Assembly: GCA_903930485.1 (NCBI GenBank)
Contig: CAIYYO010000186.1
Coordinates: 1-14,437 of the forward strand
DNA from: Methanobacteriota archaeon
GTDB taxonomy: Archaea; Altiarchaeota; Altiarchaeia; IMC4; QMZM01
Reading direction: 5' to 3'
Length of the DNA stretch: 14,437 bases
Positions 5,085-10,927 of this stretch are shown piece by piece. The notes under the pieces were generated by a model, which saw only the letters and a list, made by a program, of their open reading frames with translations, made no database searches and was not told where the DNA came from. A program made the position numbers and the translations under genes. Every line of letters begins with the position of its first letter. The stretch's first letter is position 1.

Positions 5085-7943
5085 ATGGAAATACGTCGGA
5101 TAAGGCGGGCTTGCATCTACCTGGTTCTCTTAATGCTCACGATCTGTCTCGTAACCGGAGCATATTCCTTTGACCCGGCCGGCGCGGGAAAGGAAAAGGT
5201 TTCGAACCGTCTGAAAGACGTCTATTCAAAGACCAGTAAAGACGTGAGGGTTCCGGTGATAATCTTTCTCGGCGGAAACAGTACAGGACTTAAAAGCCTT
5301 AACGGCCGCGGAATCCTGAAGACCAGATACAGCCTCCTGAACGCTATTTCCGCAGACCTCACGGCAGACGAAGCGAGCGCTCTCGCAAACGATCCGCGCA
5401 TAAGCCGCCTGTATTACGACGAGAGCATAGCGCTCCCGACCGACCCGGAACAGGACAATTACGCCTTATACGCGAACAGCGACTCCGTCGGCGCAACGTA
5501 CGCCAGGAATGTCTTGAATTACACCGGAAGAAATGTCGTCGTAGCCGTAGTCGACACCGGCATCGATTACACTCATCCCGACCTTGGGGGTTGCTTCGGG
5601 CCAGGTTGCAAGGTCTCAGGCGGATATGACTTCGCAGACAACGACGCGGATCCGATGGACACAAACGGCCACGGGACCCATTGCGCCGGGATAATCGCGG
5701 CTAAAGGAGGCGTCACCGGAGTTGCGCCCGATGCCAGGCTCCTCGCCGTAAAGGTGTGCGGGGTAAGCTCGTGCAGCAATAGCGCCTTGATGGCGGGCAT
5801 AGACTGGTCCGTCGCACACGGAGCCGACGTGATATCGCTTTCAGTAGGCAGCAACAAGCAGCCAAACGACGGCTACGAGCCGTTGGATCTGATGATCGAT
5901 GCGGCGATAGAGCGCGGCGTCGTCGTCGCGGCGGCCGTTGGGAACGAGGGGCCCGGAGCGGGCACTATTGTAGACACCGCTTCAGCAAGAAAAGTCATAT
6001 CCGTCGGCGCTGACGACGACAAGGCGACTGCCTCTCCTCTCGATGACGCAGTGCCTGAATGGAGCTGCCGCGGCCCTGCCGCTTTCGGAAGGATCGGCCC
6101 GGACGTCGTAGCGCCTGGGGTAAGCATCTATTCGACCAAAGCCGGCGGAGGCTACGTTACGATGGAGGGAACGTCGATGGCTGCTCCTCACGTTGCCGGC
6201 GCTGCGGCGCTTCTGAAAGAGTATAACAGGTCGTTTACGCCCGCACAGATAAAGTCTCTGCTCATCCACACGGCGACCAATATTTCCGGCAAGCCTTTCG
6301 AGCGCGGGACCGGACTGATAAACGTGTCGAAAGCGATTCAGTCGGTTCTCGAAGTCTCGATGAACGGAGCAGATTCATGGGAAGCCTCCGCGATACCCGG
6401 AACAGATCTGTCCGCTGTCCTAAAAATAAAAAACAACGGCGCAGCCTCATTGAATCTAAGCCTCGCGCTTGAGCCGCTGACTGACTCCGAAGGAGACTAT
6501 GTCATAAACGATTCATCCATCGATCATCCGAAAAACGTGTTGGCCGGCGGAGGCGAGGAAATATCCCTGGAAATAACCCTGCACGACACAGGAAATATCC
6601 CGCCAGGGACCTACGGCTCGGTCTTGTCGCTTGACGGCGGCGGGGAAAGGGCGAGGATACCGGTATCGATCACCGTACCCCTGCTCGGGCCCGGGACGAT
6701 ACGCGGAAGCGTCGACGACGAATGCGCCGGAGGCTCTCCGAGCAACTGCGGGATGGATCCTTCAGGCAGCGTCGGCCGATGGGGCGACTGGAGGTTCTAT
6801 AAAATCGAGAACGTCAACGGAACGTCCCTTCAGATAACGCTTGGATGGAGCGACTCCGGAAACGACCTCGACCTGTACGTCTTTGCACCTGACGGCGTCC
6901 TCGCAAACTTTTCAGGGCAGGCCTCCACCGCCGAAGGACATGCGTCGATCGCTTCGCCTTCGTACGGCGAATACTGGATAGCCGTGTACGCGTACAACCT
7001 CGTCCAGTCGAGGCTCTGGTACAATCTCTCTGTCTCGTACGCGTCGACTGTTTCCATGCAGCCCGAAACGTGGCAGGGCTCGGCAGTCAAAGGAACGAAC
7101 CTGGTCCTGAACTATACGCTCGTAAACGACAACACTGCGGATTCGGGCATCGACGTGCGTCTGAGAACGTTGGAATACGTCGCCGGCACCGGGTTTACGA
7201 ACAGCATACCATACACCGGGAACGACACGTTCTACATCGTCTGGATGAAGAGCTCGTCCGGACTCAACCTCGCGGACGCGTCCTACATGAACGCATCGAT
7301 GGGATGGAGCGACATATCGAAAGACCTGAACCTCTATTTCACATTCAAGGACGGCAGCACCTGGAACATGAGCAGGTTCGTTTCAAAACACAGGAACGAC
7401 GTCCTCGGCTCGGCCCAGGAAAGCCTGACGGATATCGACATACGGTATTACCTGAAGACTTTCTCCGACATCGGTATAGGCATAAGCAACCCCGGCAGCC
7501 CGGAAACCTTCAACCTGAATCTCTCGTTCACGGGCCTGAAGAACGCCGATAGCGGCATGGCGACCCCGGCGCATATAACGAGCCTTGCCGCCGGTGAAAG
7601 AAAAGCCGTGCAGGCCTCCATCGACACAAGCGCCCTCGGCTACGGAGGCGCCTACACTTACTACCTCACGGCAGAAAAAAACGGCCAGGAGATAGCCAGG
7701 TCGCCGATCCTCCTGACGATGCAAAACATGCAAGCAACGACAACGACGTCGACGACAACGTCGAGCACGACCTCCTCAAGCTCCACGACAACGACGACGC
7801 CTGGAAGCTGCACTCTCACAGGAGACAACCCTCCGTGCGGCACGATAGAAGTGGCTGAGATAATCAATCTGATAACTGCGTGGAGCCGGGGCAATGCCTC
7901 CATAGGCGACGTACTTGCGCTGATATCCGCATGGGCTAAGTAG
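5085..7943 (+). CDS. Secreted subtilisin-like serine protease (S8) with dockerin-like tail
   Basis: 952 residues. Signal peptide at about 1-27 (RRACIYLVLLMLTICLVTGAYS). An I9-type propeptide follows (about 37-115), then the catalytic domain (about 148-420) with Asp157 (VVDTGID), His196 (GHGTHCAG), oxyanion Asn287 (AVGNEGP) and Ser364 (GTSMAAPHVAG), so it should be active. Extra Cys (170, 175, 200, 225, 230) may form disulfides. After it come a beta-sandwich (about 425-535), a PPC-like domain (about 565-652, WRFYKIENV... and DLDLYVFAPDG), a further beta-rich region (about 660-880), a Thr/Ser linker (about 884-907) and a 44-residue end (909-952) with two helix motifs (EVAEIINLITAW and IGDVLALISAW), as in dockerin-like modules but with few Ca-binding Asp. 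It probably works outside the cell, processing surface proteins or feeding on protein; the substrate is unknown. No Shine-Dalgarno; the start is fixed by the signal peptide. It ends 10 nt from convergent proS. Confidence 0.95.
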   Translation: MEIRRIRRACIYLVLLMLTICLVTGAYSFDPAGAGKEKVSNRLKDVYSKTSKDVRVPVIIFLGGNSTGLKSLNGRGILKTRYSLLNAISADLTADEASALANDPRISRLYYDESIALPTDPEQDNYALYANSDSVGATYARNVLNYTGRNVVVAVVDTGIDYTHPDLGGCFGPGCKVSGGYDFADNDADPMDTNGHGTHCAGIIAAKGGVTGVAPDARLLAVKVCGVSSCSNSALMAGIDWSVAHGADVISLSVGSNKQPNDGYEPLDLMIDAAIERGVVVAAAVGNEGPGAGTIVDTASARKVISVGADDDKATASPLDDAVPEWSCRGPAAFGRIGPDVVAPGVSIYSTKAGGGYVTMEGTSMAAPHVAGAAALLKEYNRSFTPAQIKSLLIHTATNISGKPFERGTGLINVSKAIQSVLEVSMNGADSWEASAIPGTDLSAVLKIKNNGAASLNLSLALEPLTDSEGDYVINDSSIDHPKNVLAGGGEEISLEITLHDTGNIPPGTYGSVLSLDGGGERARIPVSITVPLLGPGTIRGSVDDECAGGSPSNCGMDPSGSVGRWGDWRFYKIENVNGTSLQITLGWSDSGNDLDLYVFAPDGVLANFSGQASTAEGHASIASPSYGEYWIAVYAYNLVQSRLWYNLSVSYASTVSMQPETWQGSAVKGTNLVLNYTLVNDNTADSGIDVRLRTLEYVAGTGFTNSIPYTGNDTFYIVWMKSSSGLNLADASYMNASMGWSDISKDLNLYFTFKDGSTWNMSRFVSKHRNDVLGSAQESLTDIDIRYYLKTFSDIGIGISNPGSPETFNLNLSFTGLKNADSGMATPAHITSLAAGERKAVQASIDTSALGYGGAYTYYLTAEKNGQEIARSPILLTMQNMQATTTTSTTTSSTTSSSSTTTTTPGSCTLTGDNPPCGTIEVAEIINLITAWSRGNASIGDVLALISAWAK

Positions 7944-7953
7944 TGGTTTTACG

Positions 7954-9360
7954 TCAATAAGTCTTCGCCGCCCTTATCTCCCTGCCCTGCTTGCCGCAGA
8001 CGCAACACGCGGCCTGCGAGCCGCCTATCGAAAGGATTGATGCCGTTTCCTCGATCTTCCCGGCGCATTCCTTGCCTTCGCACCAGCCGGTCGAGACGAT
8101 GCCTTTCCCAAGCAGGCTGTTCACTTCATTCAGGTTTCCGGCTTTGTATAAACCTGATTTGAATTTTTCTTCCGCCTTCTTACGCATGCTCCCGGATATC
8201 TCATCAAATAGTTTCGCAAGGTTCACAAGTTCGTCGAAGGGCATTTCTGACTTTGACCGGGTATCCCTCCGGGCCACCGTCACTTTGCCGGCCTTAAGGT
8301 CTCTAGGACCCACTTCAATCCGGAGCGGGACGCCGAGCATCTCCCAGTGATAATACTTTTCTCCAGGATGCTGGTTTCCGCAGTCGGAGGTCACGCGAAT
8401 CCCGACAGATATCAGTTTCTCTTCCACGGCTTTCACGTAATCCAGTATCTCCTTGTTCTCCTGCTCTGTCTTTTTGAAAAGGATCGGTATCACGACGGCC
8501 TGAATGGGCGCGAGTTCCGGCGGCAGGACGAGTCCTTTCTCGTCTCCGTGTATCGATATCAGTGCCGCAAGCAGACGGCCGAACGAGGGGCCGTATGAGC
8601 TCTGCCATGCGTATTCCTTTTTCCCGTCGGCGGTCTCGTATTGTATCCCGAACACCTTGGAAAAATTCTGGCCGAGATTGTGGGCGGTGGCTATCTGCAG
8701 CGTTTTTCCGTCGGGCATGAGCGTGTCGAATGCATATGTCGCCTCTGCTCCAGGGAACTTGTCCCAGTCAGGCCTCTTGTCTATGACGTAAGGCAGGCAA
8801 AGAAGCTCGCTGATCAGGCTGCCGTATATCCTTTTGATATCTTCCACGTTGCCGGCCGCACCTTCCTCTGTAGCGTGCGCTGCGTGGCCTTCGTTCCACA
8901 GGAACTCCCGGCCGCGGATGAGAGGCCGCGTATGCTTTGTCTCGTACCGGTATACTGCAACGCTCTGGTGAACCTTCAAAGGCAGGTCGGTATGCGATCT
9001 TATCCACAGCGCGAAGCTCTCATACATAGGGGTCTCGGACGTCGGCCTGAGAGCGAGCCTGCGCTCAAGCGGGTTTTTCCCTGCATGGGTAACCCAGAAC
9101 ACCTGCTCCTCGAAGCCTGCGATATGCTCGGTCTCCTTGCCCAAAACCTCTTCGGAGATAAGCACCGGGAACTGGCAGGGCTCATGGCCCGCATCTTCCA
9201 GCATCTTCTCAAGAAAACGCTGCATCTGCCTTATGATGTAAAGCCCCCACTTGCGGTAGATCACCATCCCCTTTACGGGGTAGCGGAGATCGACTATGCC
9301 CGCTTCTTCCAGGACCTTGTGATACCAGACCGAAAAGTCTTCCTCCTTCATATATTCCAT
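7954..9360 (-). CDS. proS: Prolyl-tRNA synthetase, archaeal/eukaryotic type
   Basis: 468 residues from ATG 9360 (MEYMKEEDFSVWYHKVLEEAG). It charges tRNA-Pro with proline in the cytoplasm. Class II core: RPTSETPMY (TSE at 107-109, proline loop), motif 2 RGREFLWNEGHAAH (150-163), HGDEKGLVLPPELAPIQ (271-287), then the anticodon domain and a C-terminal zinc-type domain with C427-x4-C432 and C452-x2-C455, ending in the free Tyr typical of this subfamily. Motif 3 reads SYGPSFGRLLAAL where relatives usually have SWG.STR..GA, so the arginine is kept but the context differs. ATG 9360 lies about 28 nt after a TTATATT box, which would make the mRNA leaderless; ATG 9351 is an alternative. The open frame runs on to 9570, but that part overlaps the divergent ABC gene and its promoter and is not homologous. 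Confidence 0.95.
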   Translation of the reverse strand: MEYMKEEDFSVWYHKVLEEAGIVDLRYPVKGMVIYRKWGLYIIRQMQRFLEKMLEDAGHEPCQFPVLISEEVLGKETEHIAGFEEQVFWVTHAGKNPLERRLALRPTSETPMYESFALWIRSHTDLPLKVHQSVAVYRYETKHTRPLIRGREFLWNEGHAAHATEEGAAGNVEDIKRIYGSLISELLCLPYVIDKRPDWDKFPGAEATYAFDTLMPDGKTLQIATAHNLGQNFSKVFGIQYETADGKKEYAWQSSYGPSFGRLLAALISIHGDEKGLVLPPELAPIQAVVIPILFKKTEQENKEILDYVKAVEEKLISVGIRVTSDCGNQHPGEKYYHWEMLGVPLRIEVGPRDLKAGKVTVARRDTRSKSEMPFDELVNLAKLFDEISGSMRKKAEEKFKSGLYKAGNLNEVNSLLGKGIVSTGWCEGKECAGKIEETASILSIGGSQAACCVCGKQGREIRAAKTY

Positions 9361-9377
9361 TTCAGTTTCTGCTATTA

Positions 9378-9402
9378 ATCCAATATAATAGATTAAAAAG
9401 TA
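9378..9402. promoter_or_regulatory. Shared divergent promoter region of proS and the ABC ATPase gene
   Basis: Only 55 bp separate the two start codons (9360 and 9416). The central sequence CCAATATAATAG gives a TATA-like box in both directions, each about 28-32 nt from its ATG, so both mRNAs could be leaderless or nearly so. No Shine-Dalgarno is seen for either gene. Confidence 0.5.
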
Positions 9403-9415
9403 AAAAAGTATCACA

Positions 9416-10228
9416 ATGAGCGGGAAAAATCCATGCAAGGCCGACGAGCCGCTGATAGAGATCGCCGACGCCACCGTATCGAGAGACGGACGCCCGATAT
9501 TGGAAAACGTCTCTCTTACCGTTCGTGCCGGAGAGAACGTCGCCATCCTCGGGCCCAACGGCGCAGGCAAATCGTCGCTGATAAAGTTGGTAACCAGGGA
9601 GTATTATCCGGAAGCCGGGGAAGGAAAGATGCCTGTGAAGGTCCTGGGGAACGCGTCATGGAACGTGTCCGAGCTTCGCAGATTGTTCGGCATAGTGACG
9701 CCGGACCTGCAAAAAGCCTGTGACAAGGAGATCACGGGATACGAGACCGTTCTTTCGGGTTTTTTTTCCAGCATCGGAGTCTACATCCACCAGGATATCA
9801 CAGAGGAAATGAGGACAAAGGCCGAGCAGACGCTCGACTTACTCGGCATAACGGGCCTTGCGGAAAAAACCCTTGCGAAGATGTCCCCGGGAGAGGCACG
9901 AAAGGTACTGATAGCAAGAGCCCTTGTAAACGACCCGGAAGCATTGATCCTCGACGAGCCGACTGCCGGCCTGGACATGAAAGCCTCGCACGAATTCATG
10001 AAGACCCTTGGGAAGATAGCGGCGTCGGGAAGGAATATCATCCTGATAACCCACAGGATAAACGAGGTACTGCCCGAGATCCAACGGGTCGTAATGATAA
10101 AAGAGGGAAGGATCTTTTTCGACGGCCCGAAGAAAGACGCCCTCACGAGCGAGAAGGTCTCGGCCTTGTTCGACATAGACCTCACGGTGCATGAATTGGG
10201 CGACTTCTACGGAATAGTCTACGGATAA
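9416..10228 (+). CDS. ABC transporter-type ATPase, ModF/PhrA-like
   Basis: 270 residues, a single ATPase domain with all working motifs: Walker A GPNGAGKS (46-53), Q-loop Gln99, signature MSPGE (156-160, usually LSGGE/LSQGE), Walker B LILDEP (177-182) with catalytic Glu181, and His213. The stretches RRLFGIVTPDLQ, ETVLSGFFSSIGVY and KVLIARALVNDPEALILDEPTAGLD resemble the ModF/PhrA group (COG1119), annotated for molybdenum transport but poorly tested in archaea. No membrane permease or binding protein is near, so the partner, if any, is elsewhere, or the protein acts without one. It is followed after 2 nt by the acylphosphatase gene, so the two are very probably cotranscribed. Confidence 0.9.
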   Translation: MSGKNPCKADEPLIEIADATVSRDGRPILENVSLTVRAGENVAILGPNGAGKSSLIKLVTREYYPEAGEGKMPVKVLGNASWNVSELRRLFGIVTPDLQKACDKEITGYETVLSGFFSSIGVYIHQDITEEMRTKAEQTLDLLGITGLAEKTLAKMSPGEARKVLIARALVNDPEALILDEPTAGLDMKASHEFMKTLGKIAASGRNIILITHRINEVLPEIQRVVMIKEGRIFFDGPKKDALTSEKVSALFDIDLTVHELGDFYGIVYG

Positions 10229-10230
10229 AA

Positions 10231-10503
10231 ATGAAAGTCTGCGCTCGTGTGATAGTCTCCGGAAGGGTTCAGGGTGTTTCGTTTCGCGCGGCTACGGCAA
10301 AGGAGGCCCGCGCCCTCGGCCTGACCGGATGGGTGCGTAATATGCAGGACGGACGGGTCGAAGCCGTTTTCGAAGGCGGCAAAGAGAAAATAGAGGAGAT
10401 GCTCGCCTGGTGCCGGAAGGGTCCTCCGGCAGCGAAGGTCACCGGCCTGGAAATAGTTTATGAAAAACCGGGAGAGGCGTTCGCCGGCTTTGCCGTGAGG
10501 TAA
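10231..10503 (+). CDS. acyP: Acylphosphatase
   Basis: 90 residues, full length for the family. It hydrolyses carboxyl-phosphate bonds such as those in acetyl phosphate and 1,3-bisphosphoglycerate. The N-terminal signature GRVQGVSFR carries the phosphate-binding loop and catalytic Arg19; GWVRNMQDGRVEAVFEG carries catalytic Asn37. The start, 2 nt after the ATPase stop, indicates translation from a shared mRNA; no Shine-Dalgarno is seen. A structured element begins 21 nt after its stop codon and may end or shape the transcript. The functional link to the upstream ATPase is unknown; such pairing may be only operonic convenience. Confidence 0.95.
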   Translation: MKVCARVIVSGRVQGVSFRAATAKEARALGLTGWVRNMQDGRVEAVFEGGKEKIEEMLAWCRKGPPAAKVTGLEIVYEKPGEAFAGFAVR

Positions 10504-10524
10504 GGAGGCGCGAGTTATTGATTA

Positions 10525-10590
10525 CAAAATCGGCAGCATACCTCGGCCTTTCAGGCCGAGAATCATCAATGTCCCTATCTGCCGATTTTG
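10525..10590 (+). repeat. Structured palindromic element, copy 2
   Basis: A perfect 12-bp stem, CAAAATCGGCAG (10525-10536) with CTGCCGATTTTG (10579-10590), encloses the hairpin CTCGGCCT-TTC-AGGCCGAG (10542-10560) and a 3' spacer containing ATGTCCCT. The left side, ATTACAAA-AT-CGGCAGCATAC, matches the minus strand of copy 1 at 18 of 21 aligned columns, and the hairpin sits at the same place. The stem and hairpin sequences differ between copies but remain paired in each. It lies after the acylphosphatase stop and before the zinc-ribbon gene. Confidence 0.8.
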
Positions 10591-10595
10591 AAAGC

Positions 10596-10623
10596 AATAC
10601 TCCGGCCCAAAGGCCGGAGTATT
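10596..10623 (+). terminator. Palindromic hairpin with T-rich tail
   Basis: AATACTCCGGCC (10596-10607) pairs over 12 bp with GGCCGGAGTATT (10612-10623), loop CAAA, followed by TTATTTATAAA. It follows the structured element by 5 nt and could end the ATPase-acylphosphatase transcript. The T-rich tail overlaps a TATA-like box (10627-10634) of the zinc-ribbon gene. The inner 26 nt differ from 978-1003 at one loop base. Confidence 0.55.
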
Positions 10624-10626
10624 TTA

Positions 10627-10634
10627 TTTATAAA
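10627..10634 (+). promoter_or_regulatory. TATA-like box for the zinc-ribbon gene
   Basis: TTTATAAA lies about 60 nt before the ATG at 10692, giving a start near 10655 and a leader of roughly 35 nt that holds the hairpin CATGTCCC-GGTA-GGGACGTG (10660-10679, one wobble pair). A second candidate, ATATTATA at 10645-10652, would give a leader of about 15 nt. Confidence 0.4.
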
Positions 10635-10691
10635 TCTACGAGAGGATATTATACCAAGCCATGTCCCGGTAGGGACGTGTCTATAAACAAA

Positions 10692-10853
10692 ATGGCATAT
10701 GGAGAAAAACGGAATTTCGGGCCCAGGGAGATGCATAAGGTAACCTGCGCGGAATGCGGCAAAGAAACTGAAGTGCCGTTCAAGCCTGACGCTGACAGGC
10801 CCGTGTATTGCAAGGAGTGCTACCAGAAGAGAAGACCTCCAAGACAGGAATAG
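10692..10853 (+). CDS. Small zinc-ribbon protein, CxxC-x17-CxxC type
   Basis: 53 residues, basic, beginning MAYGEKRNFGPREMHKV. Cys19-x2-Cys22 and Cys40-x2-Cys43 are spaced by exactly 17 residues (CAECGKETEVPFKP...RPVYCKECY), matching a small zinc-binding family found in many archaea and candidate bacterial phyla. Role unknown; the short basic form suggests nucleic-acid or ribosome binding, which is inference. The frame is open upstream to 10518, but that part crosses the structured element and hairpin; the ATG at 10692 follows TATA-like boxes at sensible distances and starts just before the conserved part, so I use it. The gene is convergent with rad50. Confidence 0.88.
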   Translation: MAYGEKRNFGPREMHKVTCAECGKETEVPFKPDADRPVYCKECYQKRRPPRQE

Positions 10854-10885
10854 GGAAAACGAGTCTTCTGCATCCGGAACAAATA

Positions 10886-10925
10886 ATCTTTTATTTTATG
10901 TTTTTAATTTTATCTCTTCTTCTTT
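10886..10925 (+). terminator. T-rich terminator after the zinc-ribbon gene
   Basis: The plus strand between the two convergent genes is a series of T runs (TTTTATTTTATGTTTTTAATTTT, then TCTTCTTCTTT), as expected of archaeal U-tract termination. It would serve the zinc-ribbon gene. No comparable T run serves rad50 on the minus strand here. Confidence 0.6.
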
Positions 10926-10927
10926 AT

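Noticed and set aside
9361..9570. N-terminal extension of prolyl-tRNA synthetase.
   Set aside because: It overlaps the promoter and start of the divergent ABC gene and has no family resemblance; the conserved N-terminus starts at 9360 or 9351.
10518..10691. Longer start for the zinc-ribbon protein.
   Set aside because: This stretch is the structured element and hairpin; TATA-like boxes lie inside it.
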